From assembly GCA_947565865.1 (NCBI GenBank), contig CANOHT010000021.1, forward strand, positions 1 to 54,847: a stretch of DNA of 54,847 nucleotides, written 5' to 3'. The first letter of the stretch is position 1, and every line of letters begins with the position of its first letter. The notes below the pieces were generated by a model. The model was not told the origin of the DNA, made no database searches, and worked only from the letters and a program-made list of their open reading frames with translations. The translations under genes and the position numbers were made by a program. Origin of the DNA: an uncultured Clostridia bacterium. GTDB taxonomy: Bacteria > Bacillota > Clostridia > Christensenellales > Aristaeellaceae. Below are positions 41,042 to 49,733 of the stretch, piece after piece.

Positions 41042-43243
41042 GTGAAGAAGAGCTGGGCGCTGGACATCGACTGTCCCAACTGCGCCGCCAAGCTGGAGGA
41101 CGCCCTGTCCCGCCTGCCGGGCGTCGAGACCATCAACGTGGATTATGTGCGCAAAACCGTTACGCTGACGGCCCCGGACGCGGACTTCGATCAGGTAGCG
41201 GAGGCCATGCTCCGCAAGGCCGTCCAGGTGGAGCCGGACGCGCGAATTTTCGAGGCGGAGAGCACACCCGCCCATGGCGCAGCCTCAGCCGGACATGAGC
41301 CGCATGACCATGAACATGGGTGCGACTGCGGCCACGGCCACCATCATGAGCATGGCTGTGCATGCGGCCATGAGCATAACCATCATCACGGCCGCACGGA
41401 GGACAGTAAAGGCTCCTGGCTGCAGACTCACGCGCTCCTGCTTCGGGCCGGCGTCACGGCGGCGCTGCTGCTGATCGGCTCGCTGCTGCTTGACGGCGTT
41501 CCCGCCACGGCAGTGCTGTTGCTGGGTTACCTGCTCATCAGCTATGACGTGCTGCTCAAGGCCGGGCGAAACATCGGCCGGGGACAGATTTTTGACGAAA
41601 ATTTTCTGATGACGGTGGCTTCCATCGGCGCCATGCTCATGGGCGACTGCGCCGAGGGCATCGCCGTCATGCTGCTGTACCAGGTGGGCGAATGGTTCCA
41701 GGACAAGGCCGTTGATAAGAGCCGCGCCTCCATCGCAGGGCTGATGGACATCCGGCCCGATTACGCGAACCTCCTCACCGACGGCGCGGTTACCCAGGTA
41801 AACCCGGCCCAGGTGCGGGTGGGCGACAGCATCCTCATCAAGCCCGGTGAAAAGGTGCCCCTGGACGGCCTGGTGCTCACCGGCGTCTCCAGCCTGAACA
41901 CCGTGGCGCTCACCGGCGAAGCCCTGCCCCGGGACGTGAGCGAGGGCGACAGCGTCATCAGCGGCTGCGTGAATCTTTCCGGCACGCTGACGGTTCGCGT
42001 TACCAGCGCCTACGGGGAATCCACCGTGGCGAAAATTCTTGACCTGGTGGAAAACTCCGGCGCTGCCAAGGCCCAAACAGAGCGGTTCATCACCCGCTTC
42101 TCCCGCGTCTACACCCCCCTGGTCTGCCTGGGCGCGGCGCTGCTGGCGGTGGTGCCTTCCCTCTTTGACGGCCAATGGCTGGAATGGACCCGCCGCGCCC
42201 TGACCTTCCTGGTTATCTCCTGCCCCTGCGCCCTGGTGATCTCCGTTCCGCTGACGTTCTTCAGCGGCATCGGCGCCGCCAGCCGAAAGGGCATTCTGGT
42301 CAAGGGCGCCAGCTACCTGGAGACCCTGGCACACCTGGATACCATGGTCTTCGACAAGACCGGTACGCTGACCCAGGGCTCCTTCACCGTCACGTCCATC
42401 CAGGCCGCTGACGGCGACCAGGATCGTCTGCTGGAGCTCGCCGCTCTGGCGGAAGGCTACTCCGATCATCCCATCAGCAAATCCCTGCAGGCCGCCTACG
42501 GCAAACCCCTCGACGTCAGCCGGGTAGGCCAGGCAGAAGAGACCGCGGGCCGGGGCGTCAAAGCCATGGTGGACGGCGAAGCGATCTATGCCGGCAATGA
42601 CCGCCTGATGGCCGATCTTGGCCTGGCCCCCGCGCCCTGTCAGGAGCCGGGCACTGTTGTCCATATTGCCAGGAAAGACCGGTACCTGGGCCATATCGTC
42701 ATTTCGGATGTCATCAAGCCCAACGCGGCAGCGGCCATGGGCGACCTGAAGGACGCCGGCATTCAGCGGCTGGTGATGCTCACCGGGGACAGGCAGCCCG
42801 TAGCCGAGCACATCGCCGCCAAGCTGGCTCTCACCGAGTTCCATGCTGAGCTTCTCCCCGAGGACAAGGTAAGCCGGGTGGAAGCCCTGCTCCATGAGGG
42901 CGGCAAGACCGCCTTCTGCGGCGACGGCATCAATGACGCGCCGGTGCTTCGCCGGGCGGATCTGGGCATCGCCATGGGAGCGCTGGGCTCCGACGCGGCC
43001 ATCGAGGCGGCGGACGTGGTACTCATGGACGACGATCCCCTCAAGCTGCCTTTGGCCATCCGCATCGCCCGCCGCACATTGCGCATCGCCCGGCAAAACA
43101 TCGTCTTTGCCCTGGGAATCAAGCTGCTGGTGCTGCTGCTGGGCGCGCTGGGCATCGCCAACATGTGGCTGGCCGTGGTAGCCGATGTGGGCGTAGCCAT
43201 GCTGGCGATTCTCAATGCCATGCGGGCCATGCGTATACGCTGA
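41042..43243 (+). CDS. Zn/Cd/Pb-exporting P1B-type ATPase (ZntA/CadA)
   Basis: 733 residues. The N-terminal heavy-metal-associated domain has Cys11/Cys14 in DIDCPNCAAKLE. A His- and Cys-rich linker (about 83-118) can buffer metal. Membrane helices surround the CPC motif (394-396 in SCPCALV). The phosphorylated Asp438 is in DKTGTLT, SDHP and GDGINDAP follow. Motifs are those of the P1B-2 group that exports divalent zinc, cadmium and lead. A GTG start is used, 9 bases after AAGGAG. Expressed from a promoter with an ArsR-type operator and closed by a strong terminator, so it is a single-gene detoxification unit. Confidence 0.94.
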   Translation: MKKSWALDIDCPNCAAKLEDALSRLPGVETINVDYVRKTVTLTAPDADFDQVAEAMLRKAVQVEPDARIFEAESTPAHGAASAGHEPHDHEHGCDCGHGHHHEHGCACGHEHNHHHGRTEDSKGSWLQTHALLLRAGVTAALLLIGSLLLDGVPATAVLLLGYLLISYDVLLKAGRNIGRGQIFDENFLMTVASIGAMLMGDCAEGIAVMLLYQVGEWFQDKAVDKSRASIAGLMDIRPDYANLLTDGAVTQVNPAQVRVGDSILIKPGEKVPLDGLVLTGVSSLNTVALTGEALPRDVSEGDSVISGCVNLSGTLTVRVTSAYGESTVAKILDLVENSGAAKAQTERFITRFSRVYTPLVCLGAALLAVVPSLFDGQWLEWTRRALTFLVISCPCALVISVPLTFFSGIGAASRKGILVKGASYLETLAHLDTMVFDKTGTLTQGSFTVTSIQAADGDQDRLLELAALAEGYSDHPISKSLQAAYGKPLDVSRVGQAEETAGRGVKAMVDGEAIYAGNDRLMADLGLAPAPCQEPGTVVHIARKDRYLGHIVISDVIKPNAAAAMGDLKDAGIQRLVMLTGDRQPVAEHIAAKLALTEFHAELLPEDKVSRVEALLHEGGKTAFCGDGINDAPVLRRADLGIAMGALGSDAAIEAADVVLMDDDPLKLPLAIRIARRTLRIARQNIVFALGIKLLVLLLGALGIANMWLAVVADVGVAMLAILNAMRAMRIR

Positions 43244-43250
43244 CACGCTT

Positions 43251-43283
43251 CGTCCAAGAGGCTTTGCCTCTTGGACGAATTTT
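43251..43283 (+). terminator. Terminator of the metal ATPase gene
   Basis: CGTCCAAGAGGC (43251-43262), loop TTT, GCCTCTTGGACG (43266-43277), then AATTTTG. Perfect 12-bp stem. Confidence 0.85.
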
Positions 43284-43291
43284 GTACGCCC

Positions 43292-44035
43292 TCACCGGTC
43301 GCTCGTGCAAGATCGCTTTTTATGGAACAGCGCGCCGGCAGACATGACCATTGCCAATATAACAATATTATATGGCATGGGTGCCAAATAACAGATATTC
43401 AGGGTTGCGTGTAAAATAGCAGTAAGCAGAATATTTCTGCATTGATAATAGGTCATTCCCAAACCAACAGAAACAATTACTGTCCATATACAGAGCCAGA
43501 CAATCGGTTCAAAACCCAATGAATTTCTGATGATCCACATTGGCATATGCCACACTGCCCAAACAGCGCCAACAAATATAACGCTGATAATTTTTTTCTT
43601 AAAAGGCGACCGTTCAAGCAGAAATCCCCGCCATGCTATTTCTTCAGCAAATGCTGTAATCAGCAGATAAATACAGCTTGCCAACAGCGATGCTGATGAC
43701 GAATATACATTTACGTTCACTCCCGTTATAAGGGAATAGCTATAAGAACCGAGTATCCCCGCAGCCAGACATACAGCCCATATCAAAAAATGTTTGGCCG
43801 TTATTTTTCCTGAAAACATCTGTGCAAAGTACACCTTGACATTCTGCTCGCAAATCAGCAGAAAGACAGCGGCGATCGATGGGATACACACATATAAGTA
43901 TTTCAAAGATAACAATATATTGGGAATAATCATTCCATTCTGGTTCAGCCATACAGGTACATAGCATATAAACGACAAAACATATACAGCAAAAACCCAT
44001 ACTGTGATTTTCAATTTATTGGTGTAGACTGCCAT
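43292..44035 (-). CDS. CPBP-family intramembrane protease
   Basis: 247-residue polytopic membrane protein with the CPBP (Abi/Rce1-like) motifs: motif 1 FAEEIAWRGFL with the paired Glu, motif 2 VWAVWHMPMW with the conserved His, and motif 3 ILHATLNICY. Such proteins are used in bacteriocin self-immunity or membrane-protein processing. The DNA is visibly more AT-rich than its neighbours and its codon use differs, suggesting acquisition from outside. Start ATG 44035 has AGGGGTG six bases upstream. Next to the KTR gene on the same strand. Confidence 0.85.
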   Translation of the reverse strand: MAVYTNKLKITVWVFAVYVLSFICYVPVWLNQNGMIIPNILLSLKYLYVCIPSIAAVFLLICEQNVKVYFAQMFSGKITAKHFLIWAVCLAAGILGSYSYSLITGVNVNVYSSSASLLASCIYLLITAFAEEIAWRGFLLERSPFKKKIISVIFVGAVWAVWHMPMWIIRNSLGFEPIVWLCIWTVIVSVGLGMTYYQCRNILLTAILHATLNICYLAPMPYNIVILAMVMSAGALFHKKRSCTSDR

Positions 44036-44097
44036 CCTAATCACCCCTTACAATACAAAATTTTACACAAATTGCTGTTTGTCGCTTTTTAATCACC

Positions 44098-44283
44098 CTA
44101 TATCTTCGCTTTGATTCCTTTCATCACTGTTATCCGTAAATTCTTTGCGTTGATCAAACTTTCCTTCTTGCACTTCGGGCAGCAGAGGGAATATTTACTA
44201 ACCGTATCCTCTCTAATGCGATCACGAGCTTTGTTGCCGCCAATGGGACAAAGTATCCAGTCTCTTTTTCCCGTTATCATCAT
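44098..44283 (-). CDS. Cysteine-rich KTR-type small protein
   Basis: 61 residues related to the 'cysteine-rich KTR' family often carried on integrative elements of Firmicutes: DWILCPIGGNKARDRIREDT and YSLCCPKCKKESLINAKN. The family has two CxxC pairs that should bind metal; here the first pair reads CPIGG, so one Cys is lost. The tail after KNLRITVMKGIKAKI is short. Start chosen at 44283 behind AAAGGTGAT. Ends in TAG. Likely a remnant or drifting cargo gene, in the same AT-richer patch as the CPBP gene. The gap 44284-44476 holds no other gene. Confidence 0.7.
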   Translation of the reverse strand: MMITGKRDWILCPIGGNKARDRIREDTVSKYSLCCPKCKKESLINAKNLRITVMKGIKAKI

Positions 44284-44476
44284 ATCACCTTTCGTCAATG
44301 GGTTTTCCTCTAAATGCAGAATGGAGTGTCACTTTGGCAGAAAAATACAGAAATCGTCCTGTTTTCAGCCCCCGATGGGACTCATCGATTTCTGCTATCA
44401 GGTGGGAGGGGCTGCGGCCTTCCGACGCCGCCTTGGCATTTTTTGGGTGCGTTTGCCTCTTTTTTTCATGCCCCGC

Positions 44477-44505
44477 TGGACATTCCACGCGCGCTGTGCT
44501 ATGAT
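44477..44505 (+). promoter_or_regulatory. Promoter of the zinc-ribbon/MFS genes
   Basis: TGGACA (44477-44482), 17-bp spacer, TATGAT (44500-44505), 33 bases before the ATG of the zinc-ribbon gene. Confidence 0.6.
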
Positions 44506-44538
44506 GTTGCGGACATTGAACGGGGAGGCGGCTTCACC

Positions 44539-44766
44539 ATGACATGCCCCTACTGCGGCCAGGCAATGACCCCAGGCACACTGGTATTCGACGCGCGCTG
44601 TCCGGCCTTTTTCGTGGCGGACGGCGAGAAACTCTCCCTGGGCGACCGCATCAGCGGCAAAGGACGGGTGGACACCCGCACTTCCTTCTGGCAGGGAGCC
44701 ACCATGTCTGGCGCTTACTGCGATGCCTGCCGCAAGCTGATTCTTGATACCCAGGTACACACCTGA
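44539..44766 (+). CDS. Small zinc-ribbon protein (DUF6487-like)
   Basis: 75 residues. CPYCGQAMTPG at the N-terminus and YCDACRKLILDT near the C-terminus give a four-Cys zinc ribbon; between them is a strand-rich segment with WQGA. This matches the DUF6487 pattern of small proteins of unknown role. Start at 44539 follows GGGGAGG by 10 bases; the open frame extends upstream but crosses the promoter. 25 bp before the MFS gene. Confidence 0.75.
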   Translation: MTCPYCGQAMTPGTLVFDARCPAFFVADGEKLSLGDRISGKGRVDTRTSFWQGATMSGAYCDACRKLILDTQVHT

Positions 44767-44791
44767 TGACGCGCAAAGGAGTTTCCTCCCT

Positions 44792-45982
44792 ATGACGGAA
44801 CGCATCCGCGGCAGCTATAACGCTACCATCGCGGCCAGCTATCTGGGTTACATTACCCAGGCCATTGTCAACAACTTCGCGCCTCTGCTGTTCCTGATTC
44901 TCGCCCGGGACTTCTCGCTCTCCCTGGCTCAGATCACCGTCATCACCACGCTGAACTTTGCCGTACAGCTCCTGGTGGATCTGCTTTCCGCCCGGGTGGT
45001 GGATCGCATCGGCTACCGGCGCTGCATCGTGGCCGCCCACGTCCTGGCAGCGGCAGGCCTGATCGGCATGGCGGTGCTGCCCCGGATCATGCCGCCCTAC
45101 GCCGGACTACTGACATCGGTGGTGCTGTACGCCATCGGCGGCGGCATCACGGAGGTGCTCATCAGCCCCATTGTGGAAGCCTGCCCCACCCGGCGCAAGG
45201 AGGCCGCCATGAGCCTCCTGCACTCGTTTTACTGCTGGGGCCATGTGGGACTGGTGCTGCTGACCACCGCCTTCCTGGCGGCATTTGGCGAGCATACCTG
45301 GCCCATCCTGGCCTGCCTGTGGGCGCTGATCCCCCTGGGCAACATGGTTTTGTTCACACAGGTACCCTTGGCGGACGTCAACGAGGGGCGCGAACCCCTA
45401 TCCCTGCGCCGTCTGCTGGGCCAGGGAACCTTCTGGCTCCTGCTGGGGCTGATGATCTGCGCCGGCGCCTCCGAGCAGGCCATGAGCCAATGGGCCTCTG
45501 CCTTTGCGGAATCCAGCCTGCACATCTCCAAGACCATGGGCGACCTGGCCGGCCCCTGCGTTTTTGCCGCCCTGATGGGGCTTTCCCGGGCGCTGTACGG
45601 CAAGTTTGCCCACAAAATCCCCCTGCGCGGCTTTATGCTGGGCAGCAGTGTATTGTGCATCCTGTGCTATCTGGCCGCCATGCAAACCGGCAGCCCCGTG
45701 CTGTCCATGGTCGGCTGCGCACTGTGCGGCTTCTCGGTGGGCATCTTCTGGCCGGGCACCTTCAGCATGGCTGCCATGACCCTTCCCGGCGGCGGTACCG
45801 CCATGTACGCCCTGATGGCCCTTGCCGGGGATCTGGGCTGCTCCGCTGGCCCCACGGTGGTGGGGCTGGTCGCGGACGCCTCGCAGGGCCGGTTGCAGGC
45901 CGGGCTTGGCGCATCCGTTCTTTTCCCCGCCATGATGCTGACGGGCATCCTGCTGATCTCCCGGCGGAAGACGAAGCAGTAA
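44792..45982 (+). CDS. MFS transporter
   Basis: 396 residues with about 12 membrane helices and the MFS loop 2-3 motif (SARVVDRIGYRRC). Repeated Gly/Ala-rich helices such as LMVLFALGISLG-like segments are replaced here by GAGASEQAMSQW-type elements (LMICAGASEQAMSQWASAF), which occur in FucP-like and sugar or peptide MFS carriers. The substrate is not deducible. Start ATG 44792 with AAGGAG upstream; probably cotranscribed with the zinc-ribbon gene. A hairpin terminator follows. Confidence 0.88.
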   Translation: MTERIRGSYNATIAASYLGYITQAIVNNFAPLLFLILARDFSLSLAQITVITTLNFAVQLLVDLLSARVVDRIGYRRCIVAAHVLAAAGLIGMAVLPRIMPPYAGLLTSVVLYAIGGGITEVLISPIVEACPTRRKEAAMSLLHSFYCWGHVGLVLLTTAFLAAFGEHTWPILACLWALIPLGNMVLFTQVPLADVNEGREPLSLRRLLGQGTFWLLLGLMICAGASEQAMSQWASAFAESSLHISKTMGDLAGPCVFAALMGLSRALYGKFAHKIPLRGFMLGSSVLCILCYLAAMQTGSPVLSMVGCALCGFSVGIFWPGTFSMAAMTLPGGGTAMYALMALAGDLGCSAGPTVVGLVADASQGRLQAGLGASVLFPAMMLTGILLISRRKTKQ

Positions 45983-46004
45983 GTTCAGTTGATAACAGCA
46001 TACA

Positions 46005-46045
46005 AAAATGCGTCCTCCGATGTTGACCGGGGACGCATTTTCCGC
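46005..46045 (+). terminator. Terminator of the MFS gene
   Basis: AAAATGCGTCC (46005-46015) and GGACGCATTTT (46031-46041) form an 11-bp stem with a 15-nt loop and terminal T-run. The remainder of the 45983-46264 gap shows only another hairpin near 46225. Confidence 0.75.
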
Positions 46046-46224
46046 ATGAGGGGATAAGTCTTTCCTTTGCTTTCGCCTCGGGGAGGCCTCGTCATGCCAG
46101 GGCTTCGAGCCAGTCTTGCCCGCTATCGTCTCGGTGCAGGCAAACCTACGCTCATCCGCGTCCATACAAAAACGCGGCCACCGAAGAGCAAGCCGCCGCG
46201 GCTTTCAGCCCTATCATAAACGAA

Positions 46225-46258
46225 GCCTCGCCTAGCGGCTTAGCCGCACCGGCGAGGC
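46225..46258 (-). terminator. Terminator of the 74-residue protein gene
   Basis: GCCTCGCC/GGCGAGGC outer stem with inner GCGGCT/AGCCGC, located directly past the stop of the minus-strand gene and followed by a T-containing stretch (TTCGTTTAT). Confidence 0.6.
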
Positions 46259-46264
46259 CCCGTC

Positions 46265-46489
46265 TTACAGCACGCTGGCAGAGGTGCACTCCACATAGAA
46301 GCTGCCGTCCTTGCGGCGGGTAATCTTGGCCTTGTTGCCTTCCCCGTCGTCGATGGTCATCTTCTCGATGTCGTTGAGCTGCACGAAGTTCACCACGTCG
46401 CTCTCCACAAAGCCGACCCAGCTTTTGCGGTCGCGCTTTTCGGGCTTGCCGTTCTCCATCATTGCCTCAATGCTTTTCTTCTCTTCCAT
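46265..46489 (-). CDS. Conserved-looking small protein, function unknown
   Basis: 74 residues, highly charged: MEEKKSIEAMMENGKPEKRD, then a beta-rich half (VGFVESDVVNFVQLND and KITRRKDGSFYVECTS). No membrane segment or signal. Strong AGGAGG and a clear promoter upstream plus a terminator downstream indicate a real, monocistronic gene. No family recognised. Confidence 0.7.
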   Translation of the reverse strand: MEEKKSIEAMMENGKPEKRDRKSWVGFVESDVVNFVQLNDIEKMTIDDGEGNKAKITRRKDGSFYVECTSASVL

Positions 46490-46525
46490 GGGGGTATACC
46501 TCCTTCAAAATGAGTAAGCCCGATC

Positions 46526-46554
46526 ATGATACCCTATTCTGAAACAAAATGCAA
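46526..46554 (-). promoter_or_regulatory. Promoter of the 74-residue protein gene
   Basis: Minus strand TTGCAT (46549-46554), 17-bp spacer, TATCAT (46526-46531). It begins directly after the pyrP terminator. Confidence 0.65.
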
Positions 46555-46556
46555 GT

Positions 46557-46594
46557 AAAAAACGGAGGCCATCCCGCCGCCGGGACAGCCTCCG
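46557..46594 (-). terminator. Terminator of the pyrR-pyrP operon
   Basis: CGGAGGC/GCCTCCG stem (46563-46569 and 46588-46594) with a GC-rich interior, followed on the minus strand by six T (46557-46562), 16 bases past the pyrP stop. Confidence 0.8.
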
Positions 46595-46609
46595 CCATTG
46601 AGCGAAGCG

Positions 46610-47953
46610 TTACACCTTGAAGTTCACGGATTTGTCGCCCTGCTCGTTCTTGCCGAAATGATAGTCGTTGCCGGGAAGCACCGCGTTGAGCAGCACACCC
46701 ACCAGAGATGCCACGGCAAGGCCGGACAGCTTGATTTCCACGCCGCCCAGGACAAAGGCGATGGAGCCCACCGTGGAGAAGTTGATGCCCAGCGCCAGGG
46801 ACATAATCAGCGCGGCGATGATAACGTTGCGGGACTTGGTGAAGTCCACCTGATTCTCCACCACGTTGCGTACGCCGACGGCGGAAATCATGCCGTAGAG
46901 GATCAGGCTGACGCCGCCGATGGTGGCGGCGGGCATGCAGGCCACCAGGGCCGCGAACTTGGGGGAGAAGGAGAAGATGACCGCGATGATGGCCGCCAGA
47001 CGCACCACCTTGGGATCATAGACCTTGGTCAGGGCCAGCACACCGGTATTCTCACCGTAGGTGGTGTTGGCGGGGGCGCCGAAGGCCGCGGCCAGGCAGG
47101 TCGCCAGACCATCGCCCAGCAGGGAGCGATGCAGACCGGGCTCTTCAATGAATTTCTGCTCCACCGTGGAGGAAATGGCGCACATATCGCCGATATGCTC
47201 CATCATGGTCGCCAGGGCGATGGGCATCATCATGGCGATGGCGGAGGCCATCAGGGAGCCGTTCACACCCGTGGCAGCAAAGGAGAACACCGTGTCGCTC
47301 AGCTGGAAGGGCAGACCGATCCAAGCGGCTTCCCGCACCTTGGTAAAGTCCACCTGGCCGCACAGGGCAGCCACCACATAGGAGCCGACCACGCCCATCA
47401 GGATGGGGATGATCTTCAGCATACCCTTGCCCCAGATGTTCAGGCACACCACGATCGCCACCGCCAGCAGAGCGATCCACCAATTGGTGGCGCAGTTGTT
47501 CACGGCGCTGTTGGCCAGGGTGATGCCGATGCAGATGATGATGGGGCCGGTGACCACAGGCGGGAAGAACCGCATGACCTTGCTCGCGCCGAAAACGCGG
47601 AACAGCTGGCTCACCACCACATACACAAGGCCCGCGCAGATGACGCCTGCGGCAGCGTAAGGAATCCAGTTCAGGGCCGCGGCGCCTTCTGCCAGCCCGG
47701 CGTTGTAATCGGCAATCAGGTCAGCCACCGCGAAGTAGCCGCCCAAGAAGGCGAAGGACGAACCCAGGAACGCCGGAATCCGGCGCTTAGTCAGCAGGTG
47801 GAACAGCAGCGTGCCCAAGCCCGCGAACAGCAGCGTCGCGCTGATGCTCAGGCCGGTCAGCGTCGGCACCAGCACCGTCGCGCCAAACATCGCGAAGACA
47901 TGCTGAAAGCCCAGGAGAAGCATTTTACCGCCACCAATTTTCTGGTTGGTCAT
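46610..47953 (-). CDS. pyrP: Uracil permease, NCS2 family
   Basis: 447-residue inner-membrane uracil/H+ symporter. It has multiple Gly/Ala-rich helices, the NCS2 signature GAPANTTYGENTGVLALTK with the conserved Glu, and FQHVFAMFGATVLVP at the N-terminus. Starts at 47953, 8 bases after GGGAG; two in-frame codons upstream are less well placed. It follows pyrR in the same transcript, as in many Firmicutes pyr operons, so control by PyrR is expected. Confidence 0.93.
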   Translation of the reverse strand: MTNQKIGGGKMLLLGFQHVFAMFGATVLVPTLTGLSISATLLFAGLGTLLFHLLTKRRIPAFLGSSFAFLGGYFAVADLIADYNAGLAEGAAALNWIPYAAAGVICAGLVYVVVSQLFRVFGASKVMRFFPPVVTGPIIICIGITLANSAVNNCATNWWIALLAVAIVVCLNIWGKGMLKIIPILMGVVGSYVVAALCGQVDFTKVREAAWIGLPFQLSDTVFSFAATGVNGSLMASAIAMMMPIALATMMEHIGDMCAISSTVEQKFIEEPGLHRSLLGDGLATCLAAAFGAPANTTYGENTGVLALTKVYDPKVVRLAAIIAVIFSFSPKFAALVACMPAATIGGVSLILYGMISAVGVRNVVENQVDFTKSRNVIIAALIMSLALGINFSTVGSIAFVLGGVEIKLSGLAVASLVGVLLNAVLPGNDYHFGKNEQGDKSVNFKV

Positions 47954-48056
47954 GATGGTCACTCCCTCTTTCCCTTTTGTTTGTCTCTATGACCTCCGGG
48001 AGAACTCCCGGGAATCAACCCCGTTTTCCGAGGGGCCCCGCCCCGATTCATTGCAC

Positions 48057-48067
48057 ACCCTCACGGG
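48057..48067 (-). promoter_or_regulatory. Possible second PyrR-binding loop in the pyrR-pyrP gap
   Basis: Minus-strand CCCGTGAGGGT fits the PyrR RNA core CCNGNGAGGYU in 10 of 11 positions. Several GC-rich hairpins lie downstream (for example CCGGGAG/CTCCCGG), but no T-run terminator is present, so control could be translational, or the match may be chance. Confidence 0.35.
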
Positions 48068-48084
48068 CCGAACGGCGCTGACAG

Positions 48085-48639
48085 TTACTTCCGCCGCCCG
48101 TCGTACAGGGCCACGCCGTCGCCGCCGTCAATTTCAGCCACCTGCACGCCTACACGTTCGCTCTGGGCCGTGGGCACGTTCTTGCCCACATAGTCCGGGC
48201 GGATGGGCAGTTCCCGGTGTCCCCTGTCGATCAGCACCGCCAGACGGATCTTCGCAGGACGGCCCTGATCCAGAATGGCGTCCATGGCGGCGCGGACGGT
48301 GCGGCCGGTGTGCAGCACATCGTCCACCAGCACCACAATCTTGCCGGTGACATCCACGGGAAGGTTTTTCTCCTGCACGGAAATGCGCACCTCGCTGGGG
48401 TCGCGGTCGTCGCGGTACATGGCGATGTCCACCTCGCCCACAGGCAGGGCCACATCCTCATAGCGGGCAATGATGTCCGCCAGGCGCTGGGCCAGGGGCA
48501 CACCCCGCCGCCGGATGCCGACGAACACGACCTCCTGAATGGGGTCCAACTGCTCCATCATTTCATGCGCCATCCGAATGAGGGCGCGGTTCATGGCGTC
48601 TCCCGCCATCAGCTGAGCCTTGGGCATTCCGCCTTGCAT
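48085..48639 (-). CDS. pyrR: Pyrimidine operon regulator / uracil phosphoribosyltransferase
   Basis: 184 residues, PRT-fold protein. VVLVDDVLHTGRTVRAAMDA is the PRPP-binding loop; VFVGIRRRGVPLAQRLADII and RDDRDPSE are PyrR features. It binds pyr mRNA leaders when UMP is high and favours termination, and has weak uracil phosphoribosyltransferase activity. Start ATG 48639 follows GGAGG. Its own leader contains a PyrR target and terminator, so it is autoregulated together with pyrP. Confidence 0.95.
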   Translation of the reverse strand: MQGGMPKAQLMAGDAMNRALIRMAHEMMEQLDPIQEVVFVGIRRRGVPLAQRLADIIARYEDVALPVGEVDIAMYRDDRDPSEVRISVQEKNLPVDVTGKIVVLVDDVLHTGRTVRAAMDAILDQGRPAKIRLAVLIDRGHRELPIRPDYVGKNVPTAQSERVGVQVAEIDGGDGVALYDGRRK

Positions 48640-48701
48640 GATGCTTCCTCCTTCATGCCGTCCTTAGCCCGGGCGCGCCGTTCGGCAAGGCCGCCAAGGC
48701 C

Positions 48702-48795
48702 AAAAAGAAAACGCCTTCCCCGAGAAGCTCACGGAAAAGGCGCACATGACGATTGTATCGGAATCTCTCGCACGCCTTGGCAGCCTCTCGGTGCT
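48702..48795 (-). promoter_or_regulatory. PyrR-dependent transcription attenuator
   Basis: On the minus strand the leader contains AGCACCGAGAGGCT (48782-48795), matching the PyrR-binding consensus ARUCCNGNGAGGYU at 12 of 14 positions. About 40 bases later comes a terminator: CGCCTT...AAGGCG stem (48712-48742) followed by TTTTCTTTTT (48702-48711). An antiterminator segment probably lies between. This is the classical three-hairpin design. Confidence 0.82.
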
Positions 48796-48828
48796 GTCCT
48801 TAAAGGGTTGCTCGGATAACCGCAGTGT

Positions 48829-48857
48829 AGAATAGCACGTTTCCTAATCCTTGTCAA
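48829..48857 (-). promoter_or_regulatory. Promoter of pyrR-pyrP
   Basis: Minus strand TTGACA (48852-48857), 17-bp spacer, TATTCT (48829-48834). Predicted leader about 185 bases long, enough for the attenuator. Confidence 0.75.
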
Positions 48858-48938
48858 GCATTTTTTGACGAATCAGGTTGGAAGACCCGTGAGAAATAAC
48901 GAGATCCGCTGCTTTTTGCGCAAATGCTTCCTTTCTAC

Positions 48939-48976
48939 TTGACATGCGCGCCATCTTGGCTTATTCTTGTATACAA
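48939..48976 (+). promoter_or_regulatory. Promoter and GntR operator
   Basis: TTGACA (48939-48944), 17-bp spacer, TATTCT (48962-48967), overlapped by the perfect palindrome TTGTATACAA (48967-48976), a standard FadR/FCD-subfamily operator. Suggests that the GntR protein represses its own gene. Confidence 0.7.
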
Positions 48977-49043
48977 AGTGCAGACAATGGACAATGCGCT
49001 TTGGCCCATTCCCCCGTTGATGCTCGCAAAGGAGTTGTGCGCC

Positions 49044-49733
49044 ATGAACAATTTGACCTTTCAGCCCATGATGGAGAGCCGACCCATCCGTGAAATTGCC
49101 TACGAGGTGCTCAAGCACGCCATCATTACCGGCGAGATTCCCGCGGGCGAGCGCATCGTGGAAACAGATTACGCCGACCGTCTGCACATCAGCCGCACCC
49201 CCCTTCGCGAGGCGCTGCGCAAGCTGGAGAGGGACGGCCTGGTGGAGTACGTCCTGCGCCGGGGCGTGGTGGTGCGCGCCTTCACCATCGCGGACGTGGA
49301 GGAAATCTATACCATCCGCAACGCGCTGGAAATGCTGACGCTGCCGGCCATCATCCGCAAGGCCACGGCGGAGGACGTCAACGATTTAAGAAATCGCCTG
49401 AACGAAATGGATACGCTGATGCGGGCCGGGGACTTCGACGCGCTGTCCCCCATCACCCGCGCCTTCCACCGTCGGCTGACCGGCCTGTGCGCCCAGAATC
49501 GGATTCTGCGGGTCATCGAGGGCCAGGACGAGTTTATCACCCGCTTCTCCTCCATGGCCATTCGCCAGGAGGATCGGCTGTTGCAGGCCCACGAGGAACA
49601 CTACCAATTGGTGGACTATGTCGAGCAGCGGAACCTGCCTCAGTTTGAGGCCCTGATGCGCAAGCATATTGAACGCAGCAAGGAATGCTGCCTCCAGGCA
49701 TTGGCAGCGCAGCGGGCAATGCAAAATTTCTAA
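49044..49733 (+). CDS. GntR-family regulator, FadR/FCD subfamily
   Basis: 229 residues. The winged helix-turn-helix (about 12-75) includes EVLKHAIITGEIPAGERIVE and LHISRTPLREALRKLERDGLVE. A helical FCD ligand domain follows (about 85-220), with the metal-ligand-type Asp/His positions (FHRRLTGLCAQN and HEEHYQLVDYV). Effectors of FCD proteins are usually small organic acids. Start at 49044 behind AAAGGAG; an open frame extends upstream across the promoter. No obvious target operon beyond itself and possibly the PHP gene downstream. Confidence 0.9.
   Translation: MNNLTFQPMMESRPIREIAYEVLKHAIITGEIPAGERIVETDYADRLHISRTPLREALRKLERDGLVEYVLRRGVVVRAFTIADVEEIYTIRNALEMLTLPAIIRKATAEDVNDLRNRLNEMDTLMRAGDFDALSPITRAFHRRLTGLCAQNRILRVIEGQDEFITRFSSMAIRQEDRLLQAHEEHYQLVDYVEQRNLPQFEALMRKHIERSKECCLQALAAQRAMQNF

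Noticed and set aside
41285..43246. 653-residue frame opposite the metal ATPase
   Set aside because: Shadow of a gene whose every P-type ATPase motif is on the plus strand.
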